NCBI GenBank assembly: GCA_030602615.1
Contig: JAUVZM010000002.1
Span: forward strand, 1-64,000
Reading direction: 5' to 3'
Origin: a bacterium
Lineage (GTDB): Bacteria; Armatimonadota; Zipacnadia; Zipacnadales; Zipacnadaceae
DNA: 64,000 nt
In this document: positions 37,864 through 47,306 of the stretch, piece after piece
Position numbering within the stretch: position 1 is the stretch's first letter
How the letters are laid out: each line of letters begins with the position of its first letter
Made by a program: the position numbers and the translations under genes
The notes under the pieces: generated by a model
Seen by the model: the letters and a program-made list of their open reading frames with translations, nothing else
The model's database searches: none
Told to the model about the DNA's origin: nothing

Positions 37864-38811
37864 ATGTACGCGATTAGAAAATTTCGAAAAGGTGATGAGG
37901 GCCTCATCTATAGTGTGCTGCACAGTTCCAGTAGACTCATTCAGATTCTGTCTTGCTATGAGGATTCCAGCAAACTGAAACACGGCGATATCCTGGAGAT
38001 GACAGCAAACCCCAATTTCGATCCCGCTGGGACCTTTTTCATCTGCAGGGGCGACCGAGAGGTAGGATTCGCTGTGGCAAGTCAGGGCAGCCTTCACTTT
38101 TTCCATGTCCAGCCGGAGCATTTCGATGTGGCGGCCGAGATGCTTCTGGACCACCTGCTAGAATGGCAGCAGCAGAAAGGCGCCGACAGAGTGCGACAGG
38201 ACCGCATGAGAGGGATTGAGGGGTCTATTTCGACGATTTCGGACGTGTTCAGGCTGGAGGAAGACAAAAAGTATATCGACTTATTCGTGAGCAAAGGGTT
38301 CAAGAGGTCGCCTGAATGCGGGAATATGGTGGTAGAGCTTGCCGGGTTCAGGTGGACCGAAGAGCAAAAGGCCCTGGAGGATGAGTTGCGCGCCGCCGGC
38401 ATCGTGGTAAAGGGGGCGCAGAGGAACGAGGTAAGCGAATTCGTGCGTGGCCGCCCAGTGGACTTGATCGATGAGGTTGTTATGCCTTATCTTAACAGCA
38501 GTGAGCCTGATGCGCTACAGCTCGCCTGGGATAAAGATCACATAATCGGCTATTGTGCGTTTTTCCCCTGGACCTTCTTCTCTGTGCCCGAAATGCCCGA
38601 ACTCGGGCACATATTGGTTGACGAAAGTTATAGGAGACGAGGGATAGGCGAGATACTTCAGTGTCACCTTTTGGAGTGGGGCAAAAAACATGGCGTCGAG
38701 AAGGTAAGGTTAAGTACCATTAACAACGATATACCAAGGTTCCATATTTATTCGAAGGTCGGGTTTCGAGTTACAGAAAAATGGTATCAAAGCATGCAAA
38801 AGATATTCTAA
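37864..38811 (+). CDS. GNAT-family acetyltransferase (probably tandem GNAT domains)
   Basis: 315 aa from ATG 37864, behind GGGAGGGAG. The C-terminal half has the acetyl-CoA site LGHILVDESYRRRGIGEILQ and the closing IYSKVGFRVTEKW. The N-terminal half (YAIRKFRKGDEGLIYSVLH, with FHVQPEHFDVAAEMLLDHLL) looks like a second, degenerate GNAT fold. Substrate unknown. The frame opens earlier at 37825 across the small upstream gene. Confidence 0.8.
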   Translation: MYAIRKFRKGDEGLIYSVLHSSSRLIQILSCYEDSSKLKHGDILEMTANPNFDPAGTFFICRGDREVGFAVASQGSLHFFHVQPEHFDVAAEMLLDHLLEWQQQKGADRVRQDRMRGIEGSISTISDVFRLEEDKKYIDLFVSKGFKRSPECGNMVVELAGFRWTEEQKALEDELRAAGIVVKGAQRNEVSEFVRGRPVDLIDEVVMPYLNSSEPDALQLAWDKDHIIGYCAFFPWTFFSVPEMPELGHILVDESYRRRGIGEILQCHLLEWGKKHGVEKVRLSTINNDIPRFHIYSKVGFRVTEKWYQSMQKIF

Positions 38812-38939
38812 CGGGCACGGACACCCGGAGGCGACGCCGTTGACCACTCACTGTTGCGGCACAGTTGTCGTGTAGACACGCACCCCCCTGCATATGCAAG
38901 CTCCCAGCCGCGTCGGTGGGCAATCTGGGCAACTTCCTC

Positions 38940-39158
38940 CGGCGGTTGGCTTTGTCGGCCAGCATCCAGCATTGGTCACTGCGCAGTATCCAGACCAAGC
39001 TGATCAAAGTGGCCGTTATGCACTGGGGTGGTTACCGCACCTATCGGCAGTTGCGCCCCTTCTTCCTGGGACTGATCGTCGGCAATGTTCTGGCTGGCGC
39101 TATCTGGATAGTGGTCGCCTTCGTTATGGGAAATGGCTATATACTTCTGCCGGACTAA
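38940..39158 (+). pseudogene. C-terminal remnant of a DUF6785-like membrane protein
   Basis: The frame reads KLIKVAVMHW, GGYRTYRQLRPFFLGLIVGN, then a membrane helix and GNGYILLPD before TAA. This matches the last two helices of the large OPT-like DUF6785/6784 membrane proteins found in Armatimonadota and Planctomycetota. No upstream part of about 500 residues is present, so the gene is a truncated relic. The surrounding 38812-39251 holds nothing else I can support. Confidence 0.6.
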
Positions 39159-39251
39159 GGATAGCACAAAGCCAGGGCTGACCTCACCCACCTTGTGGAG
39201 GCTATTGGTCATGCTTGACAGGCCTACAGCTGAGCTCGTAAGCTAGCTATT

Positions 39252-41489
39252 ATGCAGCCAACGCCTCTGTGGTCCGAATCCAACCAGACCAGTACCGACC
39301 CAGAGACCGAGCTTTCCCTCGGTGGCACCATCAGCCGGATTGTCTTCCATAATGATCAGACCGGCTGGACGGTGCTGAATGTGGAAATAGCCGAGGATGC
39401 CGACGCGACCGCGGTCGGTGTGATGTTGGCGCCCACCAGCGGCGAGTCAGTGCGGCTGACCGGCACTTGGCAGACTCATCAGCGCTATGGCCGGCAATTC
39501 CGTTTCACCACTTATGAGCTGCTGCGTCCCACCACTGGTGAGGGCATCAAGCGCTATCTGAGTGGTCCACTGGTGGAGGGCATAGGCCCCAAGCTGGCCG
39601 AGGCGCTGGTGGAGAAGTTCGGCGACCGGACACTTACTATTCTCGATGAGGCCCCCGAGCGGCTGCAGGAGGTCTCCGGTATTGGCCCCCAACGGGCAGA
39701 AGCACTCACGACCTCGTGGCAGCGCCATCGCCAGATGCACGGGGTGATGATATTCCTGCGCCAGCATGGCATCGGGGCAGCCCTGGCCACCCGGATCTAC
39801 AACCGCTACGGCCCGCAGGCGGTTGAGCTGATCGAGCAGCAGCCCTATCGGCTGGCCCGCGAGATTCGGGGGATCGGCTTCGCCACGGCTGACAATATTG
39901 CTCGCAGTGTGGGCATTCCGCGCGACGACCCCCAGCGACGGCAGGCGGCGCTGCTGCACGTGTTGGCCGGTGCCAGCGACAATGGTCACTTCTTTCTGCC
40001 TCGCGGCGAGTTACTTCGGCGCGCCGCGCACTTGCTGGGGCTCGATGAGCAACTCTTGGAGCTCTCGCTGGGGGAACTGGAAGCCCAGGAAGAGGTGCAG
40101 ATTGACAGTAGCGACGAGCAGGTGGCAGTCTACTTGCCCGAGATGCTGGCAGCCGAGCGCGATGTGGCTCGCAGACTCTCTGCCGTAGCGGACGACTTTG
40201 CGCAAGCCGCCCCCGAGCGCGGCCAGATTGAGCAGTGGCTGGAGCGCCGGACCTCGCTGGGGGAACTACCTCTGACCGAAGAGCAGCAAGACGCGCTTAA
40301 AAAAGCGCTTCGCTCGGGCCTCAGCGTTATTACCGGTGGCCCCGGCACCGGCAAGACCACTATAATTCGCGCGCTGGCCGAGGCCTGTGCCAGCCTGGGG
40401 CGCCGGGTAGCGCTGGCCTCTCCCACCGGCAGAGCCGCGAAACGCCTCGAGCAGATGACCGGGCGAGAAGCTTCGACCATTCATCGTCTGCTGTCGTATG
40501 ATCCGTACCAACATCGCTTCCGACACGGACCGGGCCATCCCCTGCCTGTTGACACCCTGGTGGTTGATGAGGCCAGCATGCTGGATGTGCTCCTGGCGCG
40601 CGACCTGCTGCAGGCGCTGGCACCGGGCACCCAGCTCGTGCTGATCGGCGACGCTGACCAACTTCCCAGCGTCGGGCCGGGCAATCTGCTGCGCGACCTG
40701 GTCGAATCAGGGGCTGTATCTGTCTGTCATTTGACCACCATACACCGCCAGCAAGCCGGTAGTTTGCTGGTGCAGAATGCCCACCGCATCAACCGCGGTG
40801 AAGGCCCATATTTGCCCACCGGCAAACAGTGGCAGGGGGAAGATTGCGTCTTTGTAGAGGAGGAAGACCCGGAGAATGCGGGCCGGCGTGTGGTGAAGAT
40901 GGTGGCGGAGAAGCTACCGAAGCTCGACTTCTCCCCGGACGATATCCAGGTTATTACGCCGCTGCATCGTGGGCCGATCGGCGTCCGCGCGCTCAACGCT
41001 GCCTTGCAGGAACAGCTGAATCCGCCTCAACCGACCCGGGCACAGGTGAAGCGCGGGGAGACTGTGTTCCGCACTGGCGACAGGGTTCTGCAGACGGTCA
41101 ACAACTACGACAAATCGGTCTACAATGGCGACATCGGTCGGATAGCAGCCATAGACGTCGAGGGTGAGGTGCTGCGGGTTGGCTTCGACCAGGGCGAGGT
41201 CGGTTATGAAGTTAATGAGCTTGATGAGCTGGAACTGGCCTACGCGCTAACCATTCACAAATCTCAGGGCAGTGAGTATCCGGCCGTGGTTATCGTAATA
41301 CATAGCTCGCACTACATAATGCTGCAGCGCAATCTGCTGTATACCGCGCTGACTCGCGCCGAACAGATGGCCTGCCTGGTGGGTAACCGCCGGGGCATCT
41401 ACAAGGCGATCAATACTGCCTCGGAGCGCCGCCGCTACACCCGCCTGCAGCAGCGACTGCGTGGGGAATTGACTGAGCAAGATGCTTGA
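39252..41489 (+). CDS. recD2: RecD2-type ATP-dependent DNA helicase
   Basis: 745 aa. N-terminal OB-like domain (GGTISRIVFHNDQTGWTVLN), helix-hairpin-helix repeats (LQEVSGIGPQRAEALTTSW, EIRGIGFATADNIARSVG), then superfamily 1B helicase motifs: Walker A ITGGPGTGKTTII near residue 362, LASPTGRAAKRL (Ia), VVDEASMLD (II), LIGDADQLPSVGPG (III) and the C-terminal ALTIHKSQGSEYPAVV with YTALTRAEQ (VI). It is the stand-alone RecD2 form that acts in DNA repair without RecBC. A -10-like TAAGCT ends about 8 nt before ATG 39252 and no ribosome site is visible, so translation might be leaderless. Confidence 0.93.
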   Translation: MQPTPLWSESNQTSTDPETELSLGGTISRIVFHNDQTGWTVLNVEIAEDADATAVGVMLAPTSGESVRLTGTWQTHQRYGRQFRFTTYELLRPTTGEGIKRYLSGPLVEGIGPKLAEALVEKFGDRTLTILDEAPERLQEVSGIGPQRAEALTTSWQRHRQMHGVMIFLRQHGIGAALATRIYNRYGPQAVELIEQQPYRLAREIRGIGFATADNIARSVGIPRDDPQRRQAALLHVLAGASDNGHFFLPRGELLRRAAHLLGLDEQLLELSLGELEAQEEVQIDSSDEQVAVYLPEMLAAERDVARRLSAVADDFAQAAPERGQIEQWLERRTSLGELPLTEEQQDALKKALRSGLSVITGGPGTGKTTIIRALAEACASLGRRVALASPTGRAAKRLEQMTGREASTIHRLLSYDPYQHRFRHGPGHPLPVDTLVVDEASMLDVLLARDLLQALAPGTQLVLIGDADQLPSVGPGNLLRDLVESGAVSVCHLTTIHRQQAGSLLVQNAHRINRGEGPYLPTGKQWQGEDCVFVEEEDPENAGRRVVKMVAEKLPKLDFSPDDIQVITPLHRGPIGVRALNAALQEQLNPPQPTRAQVKRGETVFRTGDRVLQTVNNYDKSVYNGDIGRIAAIDVEGEVLRVGFDQGEVGYEVNELDELELAYALTIHKSQGSEYPAVVIVIHSSHYIMLQRNLLYTALTRAEQMACLVGNRRGIYKAINTASERRRYTRLQQRLRGELTEQDA

Positions 41490-41495
41490 AGTGGG

Positions 41496-41532
41496 CAGCT
41501 AACCTCGCCGGTCAACTTGGCCGGCGTAGCTG
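41496..41532. terminator. Bulged hairpin between convergent genes
   Basis: CAGCTA and CGCCGG (41496-41511, with ACCT between) pair with CCGGCG and TAGCTG (41521-41532). There is no T-run on either side. It may help end transcription of recD2 and, on the other strand, overlaps the end of the phosphatase gene. Confidence 0.35.
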
Positions 41533-42294
41533 AGTGGTGTGAGCCGCGACCAGCTCGCAGCAGGAAGCTGCCGCCAGGACTATCGGCTCGTGTCTGTCGC
41601 GAGCGGCAAAGCCCGCAAAATCCGTGATGGACTCGCCCGCCAGGTTGTAGGCTATCGCGCCGGCCTCCGCGGCGATGGCCAGGCCCGGCACCACGTCCCA
41701 CAGCAGCCAGTTAGAGAACAGGCAGGCCTTAAAAGCCCCCGTGGTCAGATAGCCGCAGTGCAGCGCGGCGCTGCCCAGGTTGCGCTGGCTGTGAGGTAGA
41801 TCAAGGTGCAAATCCCTGGCTGCTTCTGTGGTGAACGCAATCATATCGCTGCGCACGATTTCTTTGCAATCAGGTACGGACACCGGGGCCCCGTTCAGAT
41901 ATGCGCCCTGCCCCTGGAAGCCTGTCCACGTCAAGCCCAAGGCCGGGGAATGGATGACTCCGGCTGTGGGCACTGCCTCGCTGCACCTGCCGATGCAGAT
42001 AGCCCACAGCGGCAGGCCGCCGATGAAGTTGTGAGTACCGTCAATAGGATCAATGTACCAGGCATTGTCTGTGTCGGTATCAGCAGAACCGGCCATCTCT
42101 TCGCCAACGATTACGTCACTGGGCCAGCGCTGGCCCAAACCGGTGCGGATAAGCTGTTCGACTTCGCGGTCAGCATCGGTCACCAGACTGCCGTCGGCTT
42201 TGCCCTCAATCTGCAGCTTATCGGCGTGCGAATGTGCCAATTCACCGGCCTGATGGGCTAGTTTGATGAGAAACTGCTGGTCCTGGTGATTCAT
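41512..42294 (-). CDS. Inositol-monophosphatase-family phosphatase
   Basis: 260 aa from ATG 42294; the frame extends upstream to 42408 without homology. Metal-site motifs are complete: GEEMAGS (GEE), YIDPIDGTHNFIGG (DPIDGT) and LLWDVVPGLAIAAEAGA (the C-terminal WD motif). The family includes inositol-1-phosphatase, histidinol-phosphatase HisN, FBPase IV and CysQ. The motif spacing suits the HisN/SuhB side, but the substrate cannot be fixed. Confidence 0.88.
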   Translation of the reverse strand: MNHQDQQFLIKLAHQAGELAHSHADKLQIEGKADGSLVTDADREVEQLIRTGLGQRWPSDVIVGEEMAGSADTDTDNAWYIDPIDGTHNFIGGLPLWAICIGRCSEAVPTAGVIHSPALGLTWTGFQGQGAYLNGAPVSVPDCKEIVRSDMIAFTTEAARDLHLDLPHSQRNLGSAALHCGYLTTGAFKACLFSNWLLWDVVPGLAIAAEAGAIAYNLAGESITDFAGFAARDRHEPIVLAAASCCELVAAHTTQLRRPS

Positions 42295-42472
42295 AAGCGT
42301 TGTTACTCCCAATAGCGGATTAGGCAGCGTTAAGCAGTTCTTTGCAAAGGAACCCCTTTCCTCCTTAGTAGGCTCTCGCACCCGGCACACGGTTTGGGAA
42401 GGAGACATACTGGGCCAACGGGAAATAGCACCTGGTAGCAGTTACGAGCATATAAGCAACCCGAGGACAGAG

Positions 42473-44845
42473 ATGGCCGCAGTAGGCAAGTATGCGCAAC
42501 TGGTTAGCCGAGTGATGCCAGTAGTTGTGCTGGCGCTGTTGCCCGTTGTCGCTGGAAAGCTGTTTGCCTGGCAGGGAATGCTGGTAGCGCTGGTGGTACT
42601 TATTGCGGCACTTCTTTTTGTCGTGGGTCTGTTTGGGAAGTCCCAGCGGATAAAGCTGGGCGTCGTTGACTATGCGCTAATTGGCGTGTTGGTCTGGACG
42701 GCAGTCAGCATGACTCAAACGGTCTACCTCCACGCTAGCCTGCTGGCCCTGGCGCAACTTCTTAGCTATTTTGCGGCCTTCTGGCTGGCGCGGGCACTGC
42801 TGGGCCGGCAGCCCTGGCAACAGGCGGCCGTCGGGGCGATACTGGCTGGAGGGGTGCTCTCGGCGGTTTGGGGACTTAATGAATATGTGCGCACGGCTGC
42901 AGTTCTGGGGGAGACGACCTGGCGCATCTATGGCCCGTTTTTCAATCCTAATCTGCTGGCTGGATATCTGCTGCTGGCGCTGCCGGTGGCTGCAGCAGTC
43001 GTCTGGTGGAGCCGAAACCAGGCTGACTCCGGGGGCAGGTCGCTTCTCACCATTGCCGGGGGTTTTGTGATTGTGTTGATGTCCGCGGCATTGCTGCTGA
43101 CGGGATCAAAGGGAGGACTGCTGGCGGCGGCAGTGGTCATCATGGTGTTGGCCTTCACGTTGCCGCGCCCAGGCACTCGTCTGGCCCACCGGGTCCGCTG
43201 GTTGGCAATAGTTTTATTGCTGGTGGGCGCAGGTGTTGCGCTAGTTGCTCCTCCGATTCGGGTGCGCATCCTCAGCGCCTTCACCACCCAACGCCGCTCG
43301 GCCGCCTTCCGCTACTACACCTGGACGGCCACCACCCAAATGATAGGACAGCGGCCGCTGCTGGGCTTTGGCCCGGGCAGCTATGAGTATGTCCAGCCGC
43401 AGTTTGCCATGGCCGGCTTCACCCGCACCGCCCATCAGACACTGCTGCAGATTGCCGCCGAAACTGGCCTTCCCTCGCTGGTGTTGCTGCTGGTAGCGCT
43501 GTCTGCTATTGTCATCGAGCTGCGCAGTCGGATCAGCCGGGCGCCTCCGGGCCAGCGTCTGCTGGCCGCCGCGGCCCTGGCGGCCTTTGTTGGCTTCTGG
43601 GCGCACAACCTCATAGACTACTCCTGGTACGTGCCGGCAGTTGGTATCACCGTCTGGATGCTGGTGGGGATAGCGATGGCCGATGAACCGCCGCTCGAGG
43701 CGCTCGCGATTGATGCGTTGTGGCCCAAAGTCGGGCGTGCCATTCTCATAGCGGCCTTGGTGGCGGGATGCTGGTTGTTGGCTCGCGGTTTGCGCAGCCA
43801 GGCCCTGGCCGTCGAAGCAGAACAGCTGGCCCGCCAGGGCATACCCAGTGCTGCGGTAGCGCGAATTGAGCGAGCCATTGCTCTGGATCCGCTGGATGCT
43901 GACCACTATGAGGACCTCTCTACATTCCTCGTGGCCCAGGCCACAGTTGCGGGCCGTGGCAAGCTACAGCAGGCTGTTACTGCCCAGCGCCGCGCTGTGG
44001 CCCTGGCTCCAACTCAGCCCAGCCTGCACCGCAAACTGGCGCACTTGTATGCACAAGTTGGCGATTTACCGTCAGCCGTCGGTGCCGCCCGCCAGGCTGT
44101 GCAACTGTACCCGAACTACACGAAGGGCTGGCTCACTCTGGCCGAACTGCAAACAGCAAGCGCCAAGCCGTCAGCAGCGCTGGCCAGCTACCGGCGGGTG
44201 ACCGAACTGTACTTCAGCCCGGTGCGTGAATATGCGGCGCTGGGAGAGTTTTCCGAGCCGGGTTATGCCGAGGCGTGGCAGGTAGTAGGGCGCGAGGCGC
44301 TGAACACAGGAAACGATGAATATGCCAGCTTCGCGCTGGGAATGGCCGCGAAGGTGTTCACGGTATATTTTCAGCAATTGCCGCTGCGCCGCGAGCTTAT
44401 GAAGCTACAGGCGCAGTGGGACGAGGCGCGCTATCAGCGTAGGAGGGTGATGGCTGGCGAGGTTGCCCGGGAGCTAGTCAGTTTGCAACGCCCGATGGAG
44501 CTGCTGCGAGCCGGGGAGCTATACATAGCCCTGGAGAGATCTGCGTTAGCGGGGCAGGTGTTAGAACAGCTCTGTGCGCTGACGGGGAGCGACACAGCTC
44601 TGGAGCAGTTAATTGTGGGGCGGGGCTGTATTGATTTGGCTGGGATTGTGGAAAGCCCCAGAGCGCAGAAGATGCGAGATCGCGGGCGAACACTGATAAA
44701 GACTGGGCTGGCTGCCCTGGAAGGCGAGCTAGGGAGCCAGGATTGGGAAGAAGACGACACTTACGTCGCTCGATATATGCTGCAGTACGGACGACCGCCA
44801 CCCCCCTCAGCGACGATTTCGCTGGTCACAGGAGGCAAACAATGA
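42473..44845 (+). CDS. O-antigen-ligase-family membrane protein with C-terminal TPR domain
   Basis: 790 aa. About twelve helices in residues 1-450, containing the Wzy_C loop (GPFFNPNLLAGYLLLALP, RPLLGFGPGSYEYVQPQF, TAHQTLLQIAAETGLPSLV). From about 465 to 600 TPR-like helix pairs follow (AAVARIERAIALDPLDADHYEDL, AVTAQRRAVALAPTQP, AVGAARQAVQLYPNYTKGWLTLAEL). This fusion is common in Gram-negative phyla with uncharacterised glycan or glycoprotein ligases. It lies outside the EPS cluster, 15 kb away, and might serve a different polymer. Overlaps aroQ by 4 nt (ATGA). Confidence 0.85.
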   Translation: MAAVGKYAQLVSRVMPVVVLALLPVVAGKLFAWQGMLVALVVLIAALLFVVGLFGKSQRIKLGVVDYALIGVLVWTAVSMTQTVYLHASLLALAQLLSYFAAFWLARALLGRQPWQQAAVGAILAGGVLSAVWGLNEYVRTAAVLGETTWRIYGPFFNPNLLAGYLLLALPVAAAVVWWSRNQADSGGRSLLTIAGGFVIVLMSAALLLTGSKGGLLAAAVVIMVLAFTLPRPGTRLAHRVRWLAIVLLLVGAGVALVAPPIRVRILSAFTTQRRSAAFRYYTWTATTQMIGQRPLLGFGPGSYEYVQPQFAMAGFTRTAHQTLLQIAAETGLPSLVLLLVALSAIVIELRSRISRAPPGQRLLAAAALAAFVGFWAHNLIDYSWYVPAVGITVWMLVGIAMADEPPLEALAIDALWPKVGRAILIAALVAGCWLLARGLRSQALAVEAEQLARQGIPSAAVARIERAIALDPLDADHYEDLSTFLVAQATVAGRGKLQQAVTAQRRAVALAPTQPSLHRKLAHLYAQVGDLPSAVGAARQAVQLYPNYTKGWLTLAELQTASAKPSAALASYRRVTELYFSPVREYAALGEFSEPGYAEAWQVVGREALNTGNDEYASFALGMAAKVFTVYFQQLPLRRELMKLQAQWDEARYQRRRVMAGEVARELVSLQRPMELLRAGELYIALERSALAGQVLEQLCALTGSDTALEQLIVGRGCIDLAGIVESPRAQKMRDRGRTLIKTGLAALEGELGSQDWEEDDTYVARYMLQYGRPPPPSATISLVTGGKQ

Positions 44846-45288
44846 AAGTTCTGGTCGCACATGGTCCCAACTTGAACCTGCTGGGCCGCCGCGAACCGGA
44901 TACCTACGGGGAGCAGACACTGGAGGAAATCAACCGGATGATCGTGACCGAAGCAGCGCAAGCAGACATTGAAGTCAAGTTCGTGCAGTCCAACATCGAG
45001 GGAGAGCTGGTTGATGCTATCCAGCAATCGGCGCAGTGGGCCGATGCCATAATCATCAACCCGGCTGCCTATACCCATACCTCGGTGGCGCTGCGCGATG
45101 TGCTGGCTGCGGTGGATATCCCGGCGGTAGAAGTGCACCTGAGCAATATCTACGCCCGCGAGGAATTCCGCCACCGCTCGCTTACCGCAGCGGCGTGCCG
45201 TGGGCAAATCTCCGGGTTCGGCGCGTGGGGTTACGTCCTGGCACTGCAGGCCGCTCGGCATATCGTTGAGGGGGAATCCGGTGAGTAG
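44842..45288 (+). CDS. aroQ: 3-dehydroquinate dehydratase, type II
   Basis: 148 aa, start ATG 44842 overlapping the previous stop and preceded by AGGAGG. The signature PNLNLLGRREPDTYG carries the catalytic Arg and Tyr; NPAAYTHTSVALRDVL and EVHLSNIYAREEFRHRS supply the substrate loop and catalytic His. It removes water from 3-dehydroquinate in the shikimate pathway; type II enzymes are dodecamers. Its neighbours are an M24 peptidase (8-nt overlap), a pairing seen widely in bacteria. Confidence 0.95.
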   Translation: MKVLVAHGPNLNLLGRREPDTYGEQTLEEINRMIVTEAAQADIEVKFVQSNIEGELVDAIQQSAQWADAIIINPAAYTHTSVALRDVLAAVDIPAVEVHLSNIYAREEFRHRSLTAAACRGQISGFGAWGYVLALQAARHIVEGESGE

Positions 45289-46348
45289 CTACGCCCGGCG
45301 CCGCCACGAGTTGAGCAAGTGGCTTGAGCAGGATGAGCTGGATCTGTTCATCGTAAGCTCGCGGCCCAATCTTCGCTATTTAACTGGCTTTACTGGTGAG
45401 GGGATTGGCCTGGTCAGCGCCAGCCGGGCCGTGCTCATCACCGACCGGCGCTATGAGATTGAAGCTGGCGAGGAAGCATCCGATTGCCAGGTGGTCTTCG
45501 CCGAGCAAGGCCATCTGCAGCAACTTGCCAGCTACCTCGCCGAGTTGGAACAGCCGCGGGCAGGTTTCGAAAGCCAGCATCTCAGTTACGCGAATTACCG
45601 GAAGCTTGCGGAGCTGGCTGATGCGGCTGATCTTGTGCCTGCCGAAGGAGTTGTTGAAGGGCAGCGTGCCATCAAAGATGACACGGAGATTGCTGCCATT
45701 CGCCGGGCCGCCCAGGTGGTCAGTGAAGCAGTTCCGTGGGTAATTGCGGGGCTGACGGCGGAGATTACAGAGCGGCGGTTATCGCTGCGGCTGCGGGAGG
45801 CGATCCTCCAGGCAGGAGGCGACGATGTCAGCTTCGAGCCGGTAGTCGCCTTTGGGGAAAACTCAGCGCGGGCCCATGCTGTGCCCACGGACCGCAAGCT
45901 AGCTCAAGGGGATGTCGTGCTCATCGATGCCGGCGCGAAAGTAGAGGGATACTGCTCCGATATGACCCGGACGGTGGTGTTCGGTGAACCCACCAGGAAG
46001 TTCATTGAGGTTTACAAGACGGTTCACCGAGCGCAACATGCAGCGATGGGCGCCATCGCTCCCGGCGCCGTGGCTGCTGAGGTGGACGCTCAAGCTCGTG
46101 AGGTGATTGATAGCAGCCCTTATGAGGGTAGCTTTGGCCATAGCCTGGGTCACGGTGTTGGCCTGGAGGTCCACGAAGGCCCCAAGTTGGGCAAAGCATC
46201 AGAAGAGGTCCTCGCAGCCGGGCAAGTGGTAACCAACGAACCAGGCATCTACCTGCCAGGATGGGGAGGAATTCGCCTCGAAGAATTGGTTCTGGTGACC
46301 GAACAGGGCGCCCAGTTGCTGACTCAGGCGCCATATTTGGAATGGTGA
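45281..46348 (+). CDS. M24B metallopeptidase (Xaa-Pro aminopeptidase/dipeptidase)
   Basis: 355 aa from GTG 45281 after GAGGGGGAA. N-terminal creatinase-like domain (RRHELSKWLEQDELDLFIV, RPNLRYLTGFTGEG) and the pita-bread catalytic domain with all metal ligands: VLIDAGAKVEGYCSDMTRT (two Asp), GHSLGHGVGLEVHEGP (His), NEPGIYLPGWGGIRLEEL (two Glu). It cleaves peptides with proline in the second position. The tandem of aroQ, this gene and often efp is a familiar bacterial arrangement; efp is not present here. Confidence 0.92.
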   Translation: MSSYARRRHELSKWLEQDELDLFIVSSRPNLRYLTGFTGEGIGLVSASRAVLITDRRYEIEAGEEASDCQVVFAEQGHLQQLASYLAELEQPRAGFESQHLSYANYRKLAELADAADLVPAEGVVEGQRAIKDDTEIAAIRRAAQVVSEAVPWVIAGLTAEITERRLSLRLREAILQAGGDDVSFEPVVAFGENSARAHAVPTDRKLAQGDVVLIDAGAKVEGYCSDMTRTVVFGEPTRKFIEVYKTVHRAQHAAMGAIAPGAVAAEVDAQAREVIDSSPYEGSFGHSLGHGVGLEVHEGPKLGKASEEVLAAGQVVTNEPGIYLPGWGGIRLEELVLVTEQGAQLLTQAPYLEW

Positions 46349-46367
46349 GCAACTCGCGGTGCCCCGG

Positions 46368-47072
46368 CTACTGGATCTGGAAGCGGTAGCCCACGCCCCA
46401 GACGGTGCCGATACGCCAGGGCACCTCAAAGCTTTCCTCCAGCTTGGTGCGCAGCCGCTTGATGTGCGTGTCCACCGTACGCAAGTCTCCCTCGGCCGAT
46501 TCGTATCCCCAAACTCGCTGGATGATCTCCTGGCGGCTAAATACGGTGCCGGGTTCGGCGGCCAGGAAGTACAGCAGATCGAACTCCTTGGGGGTTAAGT
46601 GAACCTGTTGTCCGTTGATCTCGACTCTGTGCGCAGGCAGGTCAATTTCCAGGCCCGGGAAACTGAGGTGCTGTTCATGTGCTGCGGTGCGCTCGCTGAT
46701 AACTGCCCGGCGCAGCAGCGCCCGGACCCGCGCCACAAACTCGCGGATGCTGAAGGGCTTGGTGATGTAGTCGTCAGCGCCCACCTCCAGGCCCACTACC
46801 ATATCCAGCTCATCGTCTTTGGCAGTCAGCATTATCACGGGCAGATCATAGTCAGCACGGACCTGCCGACACACATCGAGGCCGTCTATACCTGGCAAGA
46901 TGAGATCGAGGATAATCAAGTTCGGCTGCCGTCCTTGTAGGATAGCTAGCCCCTCTTCGCCGGTATCGGCTGCGTCTACCTCATAGCCTTCATACTCTAG
47001 CGCCGCAGTGACAATCGTCTGATCTTGAGTATTATCCTCAATCAACAGAATTCTTTCTTTGTCTTTGACCAC
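46368..47072 (-). CDS. OmpR/PhoB-type response regulator
   Basis: 234 aa. Receiver domain with ILLIEDNTQDQ (acidic pocket), phospho-acceptor Asp in LIILDLILPGIDG, and IMLTAKDDE plus DDYITKPF (Thr, Lys switch residues). DNA-binding winged helix from about residue 135 (HLTPKEFDLLYFLAAEPGTVFSR, RTVDTHIKRLRTKLE, GTVWGVGYRF). No histidine kinase gene is adjacent, so it is an orphan here. A promoter with an extended -10 precedes it. Confidence 0.92.
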   Translation of the reverse strand: MVKDKERILLIEDNTQDQTIVTAALEYEGYEVDAADTGEEGLAILQGRQPNLIILDLILPGIDGLDVCRQVRADYDLPVIMLTAKDDELDMVVGLEVGADDYITKPFSIREFVARVRALLRRAVISERTAAHEQHLSFPGLEIDLPAHRVEINGQQVHLTPKEFDLLYFLAAEPGTVFSRQEIIQRVWGYESAEGDLRTVDTHIKRLRTKLEESFEVPWRIGTVWGVGYRFQIQ

Positions 47073-47187
47073 AGCACCGTCCTCCCAGGTAGGTCAGAAA
47101 TAAGCGGGGCAGGCCGCCCGGAGTACTGCCAGCCCATCCGGCAATTCCCATATTGAAGCCCAGTTGGCCCGGGCTAACCTGTAGTTA

Positions 47188-47216
47188 AGTATACCACGTC
47201 TGGTCGGATTGAGCAA
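47188..47216 (-). promoter_or_regulatory. Promoter of the response-regulator gene
   Basis: Minus strand: TTGCTC (47216-47211), 17 bp, then TATACT (47193-47188) with TGG immediately before it as an extended -10. The leader to ATG 47072 is about 110 nt. Confidence 0.5.
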
Positions 47217-47306
47217 TATGTCAATGCAAATTAGCCGACAGTAAAGCAGTGACCATCGCTGAGAGTCAGGCTTCGGGCTGGCGAAGCACAGTCAGCGGCG
47301 ATTTTG

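Noticed and set aside
37425-37907. 160-codon N-terminal extension of purA
   Set aside because: PurA has a fixed start (MSVTVVVGSQWGDEGKGK); the extension has no homology and contains the promoter and hairpin.
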